Source of the DNA: Gallionella sp.
GTDB taxonomy: Bacteria > Pseudomonadota > Gammaproteobacteria > Burkholderiales > Gallionellaceae
Direction of reading: 5' to 3'
Length of the DNA stretch: 44,169 bases
NCBI GenBank assembly: GCA_025350405.1
Contig: JANXXX010000153.1
Span: forward strand, 1-44,169
The position numbers and the translations under genes were made by a program. This document shows, in pieces, positions 9,456 through 17,685 of the stretch; the first letter of the stretch is position 1; every line of letters starts with the position of its first letter. The notes under the pieces are model-generated. The model was not told the DNA's origin, did no database searches, and saw nothing but the letters and a program-made list of their open reading frames with translations.

Positions 9456-10868
9456 CTAATAGGCATGCCGATCCTTAAGCACGACCAGAATGGTTTTGAT
9501 GATGATGTAAAGATCGAGGCGCAACGACCAGTTTCTGAGGTACTCCAGATCGTGATCGATGCGTTTGGCCATCTTGTCGAGCACTTCAGTTTCTCCCCTG
9601 TAGCCGTTGACCTGGGCCCAACCGGTGATGCCAGGCTTGACCTTGTGCCGCACCATATAGCCTTTGATGAGCTTGCGGTATTCCTCGTTATGGGCCACTG
9701 CGTGAGGGCGAGGTCCGACAATACTCATTCTGCCTTGCAACACATTGATGAACTGGGGCAGCTCGTCCAGGGACGTTTTGCGCAGGAATGCGCCAAACGG
9801 AGTAATGCGGCGGTCAGACTTTTGTGCCTGCTGAATTTTGTCGCCGTCGTCGCACGTGGTCATCGAACGAAATTTATAGACAATTATTTCCTTTCCATCC
9901 AAGCCATAGCGTCGTTGCCTAAAAATGACAGAGCCTGGTGAACTGATTTTTACACCCAGTGAGATGGCCAGCATTAATGGTGTAATCAGGCAAAGAATGA
10001 GAAGAGATAATACGATGTCGCTGATACGTTTGATGATGCCGTTAAAGCCGGTAAATGGAGATTCGCACACGGCGACAACAGGCAGGCCGGCAGCGGTGCT
10101 TAACCGCCCCTGAATCAGGTCGGTGACAAAAATATCCGGCACAAAATAGATCGAGGCGGTTGTGTCGCGTAATTGGTCCAGCAACGACAAGATGCGTGGC
10201 TGGGTACTCATGGGCAGTGAAAGATAGATTAACGGCACTTTATTTTCGTTGACGAAGCGGGGCAGGTCGTCGAGAGTACCCAGCATTCTGCATTCATATG
10301 GATGCTTCAGCCTCCCTACATTGCGGTCATCGAAAAAGCCCAGAATATGGATGTCTGAATAGGGGTCTTCCTTGATGCGCGTTGCAAGCTCAACGCTTTG
10401 TTCGTTTACACCGGCAATAATGGCATATCTGGTTTCCCCTTGAATTTTCAGGATGGCAGGGGCCATCTGGCGTATCAGAATATGAGCACCAACCTGACTG
10501 GTTGGCGCCAACCAAAGCCATGTAAAGAGTACGTCGGTATCGAAAAATTCCAGATAGCGGCTGGCATAGCCAAAGAAAACCAGCAGTCCTGCCTTGACCG
10601 TCCAGTCAAAATAGATATGTTTAATTTTGCTCATAAAAGGCATGTTCAGTTGAACATCGCCAGGAAAGCTGATGGCGAATATCAGCAACGAAAGAATCAG
10701 ATAAGGGGGTGTCAACTCGGATTCTTTGAACAACACGACAAGAAACAGCGAAAAAATAACCGTCATCGGGTCGAGGAATGCTTCCATCAAGTTTAAAAGA
10801 CCCGACCGTTCAATGGTCAGCGAGGTGGTTCGCCGGAAAGAGTTTAGTGTTTTAAATTGTGTCGTCAT
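9456..10868 (-). CDS. Undecaprenyl-phosphate glucose phosphotransferase (EpsB/WcaJ-like)
   Basis: This 470-residue polyisoprenyl-phosphate hexose-1-phosphate transferase has four hydrophobic N-terminal segments, a CoA-binding-like middle domain ([18 protein letters not shown]) and a C-terminal bacterial sugar transferase domain. That last domain opens with a membrane segment ([19 protein letters not shown]) and has [16 protein letters not shown], the catalytic Asp-Glu pair in [17 protein letters not shown] and [15 protein letters not shown]. Such enzymes load the first sugar phosphate on the lipid carrier and start the repeat unit. It lies opposite to the glycosyltransferase genes, with galU downstream, and is divergent from the ankyrin gene. 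Confidence 0.92.
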   Translation of the reverse strand: MTTQFKTLNSFRRTTSLTIERSGLLNLMEAFLDPMTVIFSLFLVVLFKESELTPPYLILSLLIFAISFPGDVQLNMPFMSKIKHIYFDWTVKAGLLVFFGYASRYLEFFDTDVLFTWLWLAPTSQVGAHILIRQMAPAILKIQGETRYAIIAGVNEQSVELATRIKEDPYSDIHILGFFDDRNVGRLKHPYECRMLGTLDDLPRFVNENKVPLIYLSLPMSTQPRILSLLDQLRDTTASIYFVPDIFVTDLIQGRLSTAAGLPVVAVCESPFTGFNGIIKRISDIVLSLLILCLITPLMLAISLGVKISSPGSVIFRQRRYGLDGKEIIVYKFRSMTTCDDGDKIQQAQKSDRRITPFGAFLRKTSLDELPQFINVLQGRMSIVGPRPHAVAHNEEYRKLIKGYMVRHKVKPGITGWAQVNGYRGETEVLDKMAKRIDHDLEYLRNWSLRLDLYIIIKTILVVLKDRHAY

Positions 10869-11280
10869 GATTACCTATCTTTAACATTACCGAGGACATA
10901 AATATTTTGAGTTCAAGTGGCGCTTTTATGCTGTTGGTATATGAGTGCGGAGAGATCGTGCATCTCAGCAAAACGAGCATCATCCTCGCAAATTGTTACA
11001 GTTTTATGAGGCTTGTTCAGAGTTTGATTGCTTAGTCTTGTTGCGAGCTGTGATCAAGGAAGCGAAGGAATAAGATGTCTTGCATATCTCGCGTAAGAAA
11101 TGAAGGTGTTCCAAAACATTTGCTACAACCTGGGAACAACGGCCGAATCGGCTATAGAAAATTGGGAAGATGACTGTCACATAGCTTTAATCTAAATGAC
11201 ATAAATAAAAACTAGAATCGCCTGCTCAAGAAAAACTCTAATACGAAAATTTATCTCGAAAATTATTCGTTTAATAAATT
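10869..11280. other. Divergent intergenic region
   Basis: This 412-base AT-rich region separates the minus-strand phosphotransferase gene from the plus-strand ankyrin gene and should hold both promoters. Visible structures are a small hairpin GCCG-AAT-CGGC at 11142-11152 and TGTTCC/GGAACA arms at 11107-11112 and 11133-11138. No coding frame is convincing. I could not assign promoter hexamers with confidence. Confidence 0.5.
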
Positions 11281-12042
11281 ATGAAAATTAATAAATATAT
11301 TGCTTGTGCTGGCGCATTTTTCTTTTGTTTACTGATTGCAGTTGAGTCGGCTTCAGCGCTTACCGATAACGACCTTAATCTGATCGATGCATCCGCGCGA
11401 GGTGACTTGAGAATATTCAAGATCATGCTCGAGATGGGCGCCAATCCTAACGCTATCGACAAAGGCGGCAATAGCGCCATTCTGGTGGCCGCATATTATT
11501 CCAATCGCGATATGGTGCACCGATTGATCGAGTTGCATGTTGACGTGAATGTTAAAGGAAGTGTCGGCTATACACCAATTGGCGTGGCAGCAATGCGCCG
11601 TGATGTCGAGATCGTAAAGATGTTAATCAAGGCCGGAGCAAGGCTTGACGTACCGGATGATACAGGAGGGACACCTCTGGCAAATGCGGTGCGGTTCGAG
11701 CGGGATGAGAATGTAAGAGTGCTGCTCGAAGCCGGAGCAGACGTAAATATGGCGAGTGATCGAGGCGATACGCCGCTAGTGCTGGCAGTTCAGTGTGGAC
11801 GGCTCGACTACCTGAATGCTTTGCTCGCAAGAGGTGCTGAAGTGAACGTATCAGGAGAGCAGGGGGCTACGCCACTTTATTGGGCCATCTACGAAGGTCA
11901 CGACGAAATAGCACAACGTCTGATTCAGGCTGGTGCTGACGTACATAACCAGGCCAATGGCTACACGCCGCTGCACTGGGCAAGAGTCATGGACAGGCCT
12001 TTAGTCTTATCACAACTGGTGAAAATGGGAGCAATGAATTGA
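11281..12042 (+). CDS. Exported ankyrin-repeat protein
   Basis: The protein has 253 residues. The first 27 or so form a signal peptide (KINKY, then a hydrophobic core ending ESASA before LTDND). The rest is about six ankyrin repeats with repeated GADVN- and G-TPL-type motifs, for example LLEAGADVNMASDRGDTPL. Ankyrin repeats bind proteins, so a periplasmic scaffold or inhibitor role is possible. No Shine-Dalgarno sequence precedes the ATG; the leader is AT-rich, so the start is less certain, though the signal peptide supports it. The gene lies 60 bases ahead of the EpsA-like regulator. No specific function can be assigned. Confidence 0.85.
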   Translation: MKINKYIACAGAFFFCLLIAVESASALTDNDLNLIDASARGDLRIFKIMLEMGANPNAIDKGGNSAILVAAYYSNRDMVHRLIELHVDVNVKGSVGYTPIGVAAMRRDVEIVKMLIKAGARLDVPDDTGGTPLANAVRFERDENVRVLLEAGADVNMASDRGDTPLVLAVQCGRLDYLNALLARGAEVNVSGEQGATPLYWAIYEGHDEIAQRLIQAGADVHNQANGYTPLHWARVMDRPLVLSQLVKMGAMN

Positions 12043-12102
12043 TGTGTAATTCCGGCAAGTTTTGTGCACAGTTTTAAAGTCAGTCCAAGGTAGCAGAAGA
12101 TC

Positions 12103-12885
12103 ATGATCGATTTTATTGAACGCGGCGGCACGCTGGAAGGAGAGGATCAGGGACGATTGATTTCCATCGTCAATGGTTCATTGCGAGTGTTGAACGAACA
12201 TCAGTTTTTTTCCTGGGCGCAATGCGAGTTACAGTATCTGATTCCCCATGAAATCCTGATATGCGGTATATGGGTCGGGTCTGATCCCCAGCCGAGATTC
12301 TATAATTTTTCGAGCACGCTGGATTTTCAGGATGAACAGTTCTCTGCACTGTGTAATCCGGCAAATGGTTTGATGACAAAGATGATGGCGCGGGCGCACG
12401 AGTTTGGCAGGGGTTGCATCATAAGCCGGGAATTCACAATTGGTGACTACAACGAGGCATGGGCGGCAGCACTGGAACGCTACGAGTTGAACAATATTGC
12501 GGCGCACGGGTTGCGCGGACCTGATGGCCGGTTGAAGAGTTATTTTTGTTTTGCCAGAGTAACCGGAACGCTGTGCACCAGGCTGCTCTATCTGCTGGAA
12601 GTATTGTTGCCTATTCTGGATGCTACCCTGGGCCGCATCGTGGCACGCCAGAATATCAAGACCGAACAGGGGCCGACGGAAATTTCAACAGCGGCATTGC
12701 GTGCGCGGGAAATTCAGATTATCAACCTTATCAGAGTCGGCAAGACCAATCAGGTTATTGCAGATGAACTTTTTATCAGTCCATTGACGGTGAAAAATCA
12801 TGTGCAGAATATCTTGAGAAAATTGAAAGTAAAAACCCGTGGTCATGCCGTCACCCGTGCAATCGACCTCGGCCTGTTGAAGTAA
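12103..12885 (+). CDS. epsA: LuxR-family regulator, EpsA type (PEP-CTERM/exosortase associated)
   Basis: This 260-residue protein has a C-terminal LuxR-type helix-turn-helix at about residues 193-256 (REIQIINLIRVGKTNQVIADELFIS, then LTVKNHVQNILRKL). The N-terminal domain of about 190 residues matches what I recall of the EpsA regulator family found with exosortase-B and PEP-CTERM exopolysaccharide loci in betaproteobacteria. No receiver-type phosphorylation site is evident, so it is not an ordinary NarL-type response regulator. The nearby phosphotransferase genes and the PEP-CTERM gene at 15083 are plausible targets (inference). No exosortase is encoded in the window. Confidence 0.82.
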   Translation: MIDFIERGGTLEGEDQGRLISIVNGSLRVLNEHQFFSWAQCELQYLIPHEILICGIWVGSDPQPRFYNFSSTLDFQDEQFSALCNPANGLMTKMMARAHEFGRGCIISREFTIGDYNEAWAAALERYELNNIAAHGLRGPDGRLKSYFCFARVTGTLCTRLLYLLEVLLPILDATLGRIVARQNIKTEQGPTEISTAALRAREIQIINLIRVGKTNQVIADELFISPLTVKNHVQNILRKLKVKTRGHAVTRAIDLGLLK

Positions 12886-12933
12886 ATAAATGCTGGCAGA
12901 TGGCTAATGTGATTTTTAAATTATGAGGAAGAA

Positions 12934-13662
12934 ATGATTATGTTCAAGAAAGTATTAGCCGGATTGGCATTGATGGCGCTTGCATGTTGCGCGCAGGCTG
13001 GCGAAGAAGAAATCAGAAAATCACTTGCTGCAAATTTGCCGGAAGCGAAAATTGGCGCGATCACCAAGCTTCCCTATGGCGGACTGTATCAGGTCGTCGT
13101 CAACGGCAACAATATTATTTATACCGACGAAAAAGGAGAGGTAGGAATACTGGGCACCTTGCTCGATTTAAAAAGCAAGGCGAACCTTACCCAGCAGGAG
13201 AAGGATAAGCTCACCGTGGTCGATTTTTCCAAATTGCCGTTCGACAAAGCCATCATCAGGGTCAAAGGCAACGGAGCACGCAAACTCGCGCTATTTTCCG
13301 ATCCCGAGTGTCCTTATTGCCAAGGGCTGGAAAAAGAACTGGAAAGCGTGAATGATGTGACCATCTACACCTTCCTGCTGCCACTCACCGACCTTCATCC
13401 AGACTCACTGCGCAAGGCGCAATTGATCTGGTGCGCCAAGGACAGGGCCAAAGCCTGGGATGACATGCTGTTAAGCCAGAAAGAACCTCAAGGCAGCAAT
13501 ACCGAATGCGCAACGCCGATCAAGGAGATCGCTGAGCTCGCATCCAAAAACTGGATCAATGGCACGCCCGGCATCGTCTTTAGCAATGGCAAGTTGCTGT
13601 TTGGCAATCAGCCGCATGAGATGCTCGCAAAAATGTTGGAGGCTGCCACGCAGCAACCTTGA
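12934..13662 (+). CDS. DsbC-like periplasmic thiol:disulfide interchange protein
   Basis: The 242 residues comprise a signal peptide (about 1-22, ending CCAQA), a DsbC/DsbG-like N-terminal dimerisation region (about 23-85) and a thioredoxin fold. The active site ECPYCQ places CPYC at residues 126-129. The cis-proline loop is NGTPGIVF near the C-terminus. DsbC-type proteins isomerise or reduce non-native disulfides in the periplasm and are kept reduced by DsbD. GAGGAA precedes the ATG at 12934; a second ATG at 12940 is possible. The gene lies 55 bases before a cysteine-bearing pseudopilin-like protein, a plausible client (inference). Confidence 0.85.
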   Translation: MIMFKKVLAGLALMALACCAQAGEEEIRKSLAANLPEAKIGAITKLPYGGLYQVVVNGNNIIYTDEKGEVGILGTLLDLKSKANLTQQEKDKLTVVDFSKLPFDKAIIRVKGNGARKLALFSDPECPYCQGLEKELESVNDVTIYTFLLPLTDLHPDSLRKAQLIWCAKDRAKAWDDMLLSQKEPQGSNTECATPIKEIAELASKNWINGTPGIVFSNGKLLFGNQPHEMLAKMLEAATQQP

Positions 13663-13717
13663 TCTGATTCTTTGCCATCGCATGAGTTTTAATAAACGGC
13701 GCGCCAAGAGTAACGTA

Positions 13718-14494
13718 ATGCAATCGCCTGTTACGCGTCGTTCCTGTTCCGGTTTTACTTACATCGGCGTATTGTTTGCTGTCGCACTGATGGGTGCAAT
13801 GCTGGCAGCGGTGGCAACTATTTGGCACCAAGTGCAGCAGCGTGAAAATGAACAGCAGTTGCTGTTCATCGGCAAGCAATTCCGTCAGGCTATCGCTTCG
13901 TATTACAACAACCCTCCAGACGGGATAAAAAAATATCCGAAGAAGCTGGAAGACTTGCTGAAAGATAAACGGGTTCCTTATACCAAACGTCACTTGCGCA
14001 AGATTTTTTATGATCCTTTCATGGGAAGTACTGAATGGGGTTTGGTCAAGGGTGCCGACGATGGCATCGTCGGCGTGTATAGCAAGTCTGATGCTGAGCC
14101 GTTACAGAAGGCAAACTTCGGGAAAATATTCCCAATGTTCGAGGGCAAGAAACACTATGCAGATTGGCAATTTGTTTACGCTCCCGGCTCGGTGCTTACG
14201 GCAGCCATTGCACAGAGTGGCAACGCAACTCCCGGACCTCCGCCAGCGGAAATAAGCCCGCCGGAATATATCGCCCCCCCCCCACAGCCGCCAAAATCCA
14301 ACTCCAACTCCACGGATGACCGCAAACAACGCCTGTGCGAACTGATGCACAGTACCGACATGTCGACCTGTTTGAATATGGCAAAAAAGTTTGGCGATAC
14401 GGCGGGCAGGAACTGTCTTGCTTCAGCGTCCAGCCGATATGCAGCGTGTCTCAACGGTGATGCGATGCCCACTCTGTCTGTGCAATACCAATAA
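13718..14494 (+). CDS. Prepilin-like protein with atypical cleavage site
   Basis: From the ATG at 13718 (AAGAG at 13706-13710, seven bases upstream) the protein has 258 residues. An ATG at 13682 gives 12 more but has no ribosome binding site. The N-terminus is a class III prepilin leader: a basic stretch, then SGFTYIGVLFAVALMG and a hydrophobic helix. The residue at +5 is Gly where most prepilins have Glu. An extracytoplasmic domain follows with KYPKKLEDLL and YDPFMG-EWG patterns seen in GspG/GspH-like proteins. A Pro-rich linker and a four-Cys tail (CELM, TCLNM, NCLAS, ACLNG) complete it. It could be a pseudopilin or an anchored surface protein matured by a peptidase encoded elsewhere. Confidence 0.75.
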   Translation: MQSPVTRRSCSGFTYIGVLFAVALMGAMLAAVATIWHQVQQRENEQQLLFIGKQFRQAIASYYNNPPDGIKKYPKKLEDLLKDKRVPYTKRHLRKIFYDPFMGSTEWGLVKGADDGIVGVYSKSDAEPLQKANFGKIFPMFEGKKHYADWQFVYAPGSVLTAAIAQSGNATPGPPPAEISPPEYIAPPPQPPKSNSNSTDDRKQRLCELMHSTDMSTCLNMAKKFGDTAGRNCLASASSRYAACLNGDAMPTLSVQYQ

Positions 14495-14861
14495 CAGTCT
14501 TTCTGTGTCAGCGGCAGATTCAATCTAAGCCGGAACAAAAATGGAAGCTGCCTTTTCATAGCTTGGGCAATGCCCAAGCTACGCACTCTTCATTTAGCCG
14601 GAAGAGTTTCCTGTTTTTCCTGATTTCCCCCTCTTATCCACGCCACCCAGAACGAAAAAATGAGCCGTTCGGACTATCAGCGAAAGACGAACTTTAAAAC
14701 CATCTAAATTTTCGCCTGCTAGCGTTGCATTCCGTTGATAAGGAATGTACTGCTCGAAAAATGATCCGAACAGACTATATCAATTGCGTGATCTGAACGT
14801 ACGGTTGTAATGCTCACTCGATAATCTTTGCGTCCAGATTGCTCAGTATTTTGTGGAATCT
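14495..14861. other. Gene-free interval before the riboswitch
   Basis: About 370 bases without a gene. It contains the long palindrome at 14559-14581 and a small hairpin, CATTCC with an eight-base loop and GGAATG, at 14728-14747. The promoter for the riboswitch leader should lie near the right end, but no -35/-10 pair with good spacing was found there. Confidence 0.5.
14559..14581. repeat. Perfect palindrome, terminator-like hairpin
   Basis: Eleven-base arms TAGCTTGGGCA (14559-14569) and TGCCCAAGCTA (14571-14581) flank a single A. As RNA this folds into a GC-rich hairpin with a short CAATG-type loop 65 bases after the prepilin-like gene. No T-tract follows, so it may stabilise the 3' end or be a dispersed palindromic repeat instead of a true intrinsic terminator. 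Confidence 0.55.
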
Positions 14862-14867
14862 AAGTAA

Positions 14868-14965
14868 AAGCCACACCTGTTGCGAGGCAGGGTCGGAAAG
14901 CTAAGGATCTTCCCAATAGCCAAAAGCAGGGGGCAAATAGGAAGACAGCCGGGTTGCCAAGCAGT
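14868..14965 (+). ncRNA. Cyclic-di-GMP-I (GEMM) riboswitch
   Basis: The leader matches the GEMM aptamer plan. A short AGC/GCT stem (14869-14871 with 14900-14902) encloses an internal loop, CACA opposite GTCGGAAA, which corresponds to the family's GACGCAAA. Inside is hairpin CCTGTT-GCGA-GGCAGG (14876-14891) with a GNRA tetraloop. The second domain has stem TCTTCC (14908-14913) with GGAAGA (14940-14945), followed by CAGCCGGGTTGCC (14946-14958), the hallmark 3' block of many GEMM RNAs. Members bind cyclic di-GMP, or cyclic GMP-AMP in a variant class, to control the gene downstream. Here that is a PEP-CTERM protein gene. The match was made by eye; a covariance-model search would settle it. Confidence 0.8.
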
Positions 14966-15004
14966 AGCGGGTTTACCGGCTTATTGGTCGCCTGTTCAAT
15001 ACGT

Positions 15005-15039
15005 GGCTACGATACCCTCACCGGTCTCAAAGCCTTTTT
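15005..15039 (+). terminator. Intrinsic-terminator-like expression platform of the riboswitch
   Basis: GGCT (15005-15008) pairs with AGCC (15031-15034). Inside, GATACC (15011-15016) pairs with GGTCTC (15023-15028) except for one mismatch, and five T residues follow at 15035-15039. ACCGG (14975-14979) can instead pair with CCGGT at 15021-15025, offering a competing fold. This suggests transcriptional control between the aptamer and the gene. Whether the ligand turns expression on or off cannot be read from the sequence. Confidence 0.55.
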
Positions 15040-15082
15040 ATGCAAGTCTCCGCAAGGGGAATTTTATTTAAAGGAGTTATAC

Positions 15083-15940
15083 ATGAAATTGAAACTTTCC
15101 GTTCTGGCTGGCGCTCTGGCGTTTGCCGTAACAGGTCAAGCAAGCGCGGCGATCGTCAATACTGCAGCATTGGGTAATAACGTTGTCCTGTCGGTATGGG
15201 ATCAGACCAACAGCACTTCTTTTACTGCTAACCTGGGTTCGACCATACAGGGCTTCCTGACTAACGCCGGCGTCACATTTGGCGGTACCTCAACAGCTCC
15301 AGCCATCACCGGTGCTGATACTGCTGCCAATAACTTCACCTACACCAACGCCGCTCTGACCAGCTTCCTGGCCACTGCCGGTGCCAATACAACGTGGAGC
15401 GTTTCTGCAGGTACCAATGGGGGTATAGGTGCGACTTATGGTCAAACCGGTCTGCTCACCACAGTTGCCGTGCCTGGCGCACAAGTAGGTACGACATCTA
15501 CGGCGGTGGGTAATGCGATCAGCAATTTTGAAAGCATCTATGCGGCTAACGTTAACACCGTGATGGGGGCGGCAAATACGCTCACTTCCGCATCAACTGG
15601 TGCTGGTTATGCAGGCCAAACGGGCACCAGCTTTGGCAACAGTGTCACGTTTTCCTCTATGGCTGCTCTGGGTCAAGGCATGAACTTTTACTTCCTGACT
15701 CCAACGGCGACGGCGTCTGGACGTGGCACATCGTATACCGGCAGCACATCGTTCCAATTCGCCAATGCAACTGGCGCTTCGACCTGGACTCTGGGTACGA
15801 CTGGCCTGACTTACTCTACAGCTGCAGTTGCTGCAGTACCGGAGCCTAGCGAGTGGCTGTTGATGCTGAGCAGTGTGGGCTTGATCGGCTTCATCGCAAC
15901 CCGTCGCAAAAACCAAAGCACCAGCATGACCTTTGCTTGA
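15083..15940 (+). CDS. PEP-CTERM sorting-domain protein
   Basis: The ATG at 15083 has AAGGAG at 15071-15076, seven bases upstream, and gives 285 residues. Residues 1-23 are a signal peptide ending QASAA. The middle is rich in Ala, Gly, Thr and Ser with no recognised fold. The C-terminus is a textbook PEP-CTERM signal: VPEPSEW, a hydrophobic stretch (LLMLSSVGLIGFIA) and TRRK. Such proteins are thought to be cut and sorted to the surface by an exosortase and linked with exopolysaccharide and floc formation. The exosortase is not in this window. The upstream riboswitch implies control by a cyclic dinucleotide. Confidence 0.93.
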   Translation: MKLKLSVLAGALAFAVTGQASAAIVNTAALGNNVVLSVWDQTNSTSFTANLGSTIQGFLTNAGVTFGGTSTAPAITGADTAANNFTYTNAALTSFLATAGANTTWSVSAGTNGGIGATYGQTGLLTTVAVPGAQVGTTSTAVGNAISNFESIYAANVNTVMGAANTLTSASTGAGYAGQTGTSFGNSVTFSSMAALGQGMNFYFLTPTATASGRGTSYTGSTSFQFANATGASTWTLGTTGLTYSTAAVAAVPEPSEWLLMLSSVGLIGFIATRRKNQSTSMTFA

Positions 15941-15955
15941 TTTTGCTTAACGTCT

Positions 15956-15979
15956 CCTTGCCTCGCTGTTGAGGCAGGG
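15956..15979 (+). other. Intercistronic hairpin
   Basis: CCTTGCCTC (15956-15964) and GAGGCAGGG (15971-15979) form a nine-pair stem with a six-base loop. It lies between the PEP-CTERM gene and the next gene 55 bases further on. There is no T-tract, so partial attenuation or mRNA stabilisation is more likely than full termination. Confidence 0.6.
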
Positions 15980-16034
15980 TGTCATAAATAATCATCAAAC
16001 CTTGAATTTTTATATATATTTCTGGAGAGTCAAA

Positions 16035-17498
16035 ATGAATTTTAAATTGAAAGCAATCACCGCAGTATGCGCCTTGGCCTTTGCTGGTCAGGCATTAGCA
16101 GTAGGCCCGACCCCATCGCAAGCCAATGCATCAATGGTTAAACTGTTCATCTCCGGTTCTTCTGCCTTGCAGAACACCATCGGCCAAGTTGCAAACGGCC
16201 TGTTCACTGTCGGCACGATGAGCGTGTTCTTTGACGGCGCTGCCACAGCAACCGGCGCTTCGGGCAAAAACTACCGCGCTTATGCCGGTACCTTCTCCGC
16301 TGCCGCAGGAGCTACGCTTTCCGGCAAGACCGGCGTGGTGTTTGAAACAGGCGCGGGCGGTTCTATCGTGGGTGTGGTTCCTGTGGCTCTAGCCACCGCT
16401 GTTGCAAGGCTTGATCTGGGATTGGATACCAACTGTACAGCTCAAACAGCTAATGACACTGTTACCGGTGCACCGCTATATTCTTGCGTACCTACAGTCA
16501 CTGCTGTTCCTGATGCAGGCGTTTCTGACGTAGAGCCAGCGCTGTTCACCAGTTTGAACGTTCCAGCAGGCGGCACCGCAGCATCTCCAGCAGTAGTTGC
16601 TGCGCTGACTACTCAGTCTTCGCTGGCCCAGCCTATGGGTATCGTTGTTACTCCCAACACAGGGATTACCAACCTCACCAAGGCTCAGGTTACCGCGCTG
16701 ATGAACAGTCTTTCCACTGACTGGAGCTGGGTTGATGGTGCTTACGCTGCAGGTCCAGTGGTCGTTTGCCGCCGCGTTGCGGGTTCTGGTACGCAAGCTG
16801 CGATCAACGCCTCTTTCTTCGGCTTCCCCTGCTCTTCTTCGCAGCAGACTCCAGCTGTTGCTCAGGTTCTGGCAAATGGCGGCTTAGGCGGCGGTAATTA
16901 CATCGTGATCGAGAACTCATCTTCCGGTGCTTTGGCTGCCTGCATGACTGCTGCTCAGCAAGGCACTGTAGCTGGCTACACGATCAACATCGCCAACGGC
17001 ACAATCGCTGCTGTGGCTGCTGATGCGACACACGTCGTTCTGCCAGTAGGTAGTCGCGCGATTGGTCTGATGGGTGTAGATCGTCCAGCAGCTACCGTCA
17101 AGAATGCCGGCATCAACGGCTCTTCTGCTACGGTTGCAATCCCTGAAGCTTACAACTTCATCTCCATCAATGGCACAGCTCCTACTGTAGTAAACGCTTC
17201 CACAGGCGCCTATGATGTTGTGGTCAACAACGCCTGGAACAAACGTGCTGGCACGGTTGGTACCACGCTGCCGCTGTCTGGCGATGCACTGACGTTCTAC
17301 AATGCGATGATTGCCAAGTCCGGCGACAAGCTGATCCTCGGTACGACCAAGGTTCCGGCAGTTGTTGGCGTTGCAGCTCTGGCGGATCCGATTGCGCTGA
17401 ACTATGATCCAACTCTGAATGCTGACGGTACTCTGACTAACCCAGTGATGCGCGTCAGCAAGGCCAACACCTGCCAGCCTGCACAACAAGTGCAATAA
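16035..17498 (+). CDS. PstS-like secreted substrate-binding-fold protein
   Basis: The ATG at 16035 follows GGAGAG (16024-16029) and gives 487 residues. A signal peptide occupies about residues 1-23, ending GQALA before VGPTP. Two motifs resemble phosphate-binding loops of PstS/DING-type proteins: FISGSSALQ soon after the signal peptide and RRVAGSGTQ in the middle. Several cysteines are scattered through the mature protein. No permease or ATPase genes of an ABC transporter are adjacent, so uptake is unlikely to be its role here. A secreted ligand-binding or matrix protein expressed with the PEP-CTERM gene fits better (inference). Much of it is low-complexity Ala/Gly/Thr/Val. Confidence 0.72.
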   Translation: MNFKLKAITAVCALAFAGQALAVGPTPSQANASMVKLFISGSSALQNTIGQVANGLFTVGTMSVFFDGAATATGASGKNYRAYAGTFSAAAGATLSGKTGVVFETGAGGSIVGVVPVALATAVARLDLGLDTNCTAQTANDTVTGAPLYSCVPTVTAVPDAGVSDVEPALFTSLNVPAGGTAASPAVVAALTTQSSLAQPMGIVVTPNTGITNLTKAQVTALMNSLSTDWSWVDGAYAAGPVVVCRRVAGSGTQAAINASFFGFPCSSSQQTPAVAQVLANGGLGGGNYIVIENSSSGALAACMTAAQQGTVAGYTINIANGTIAAVAADATHVVLPVGSRAIGLMGVDRPAATVKNAGINGSSATVAIPEAYNFISINGTAPTVVNASTGAYDVVVNNAWNKRAGTVGTTLPLSGDALTFYNAMIAKSGDKLILGTTKVPAVVGVAALADPIALNYDPTLNADGTLTNPVMRVSKANTCQPAQQVQ

Positions 17499-17526
17499 GC
17501 AGTTCGTTTAAGTTAGTCTCTGAACA

Positions 17527-17551
17527 CCCCGGCGCAATGCCGGGGTTTTTT
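17527..17551 (+). terminator. Strong intrinsic terminator
   Basis: CCCCGGC (17527-17533), loop GCAAT and GCCGGGG (17539-17545) form a perfect seven-pair GC stem, directly followed by six T residues (17546-17551). It ends the transcript carrying the PstS-like gene, 28 bases after the stop codon. Confidence 0.93.
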
Positions 17552-17556
17552 ATTGG

Positions 17557-17583
17557 CAGGAATGGAAATCCCGTTCCTGTTTT
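17557..17583 (+). terminator. Second tandem hairpin with T-run
   Basis: CAGGAATGG (17557-17565) pairs with CCGTTCCTG (17571-17579), with one G-T pair, and four T residues follow. It lies five bases after the first terminator and may act as a backup, insulating the two-partner secretion operon from read-through. Confidence 0.6.
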
Positions 17584-17685
17584 GCATGCTGCATTCAATT
17601 CAGTAAATTTCAATCATGTAATAAACGCGTAATAAATTAACTTCATAATCTGAAGTCAGACACAGAGCGCTTGGTAATTGATTTA

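Noticed and set aside
10918-10934. Possible sigma-54 site (TGGCGC followed by TGCT)
   Set aside because: The spacing between the GG and GC elements is one base short of the -24/-12 rule and the -12 element is poor, so no promoter is claimed.
14839-14866. TTGCTC and TAAGTA as promoter for the riboswitch leader
   Set aside because: Spacing of 16 is possible, but the -10 match is poor and would place the transcription start inside the aptamer.
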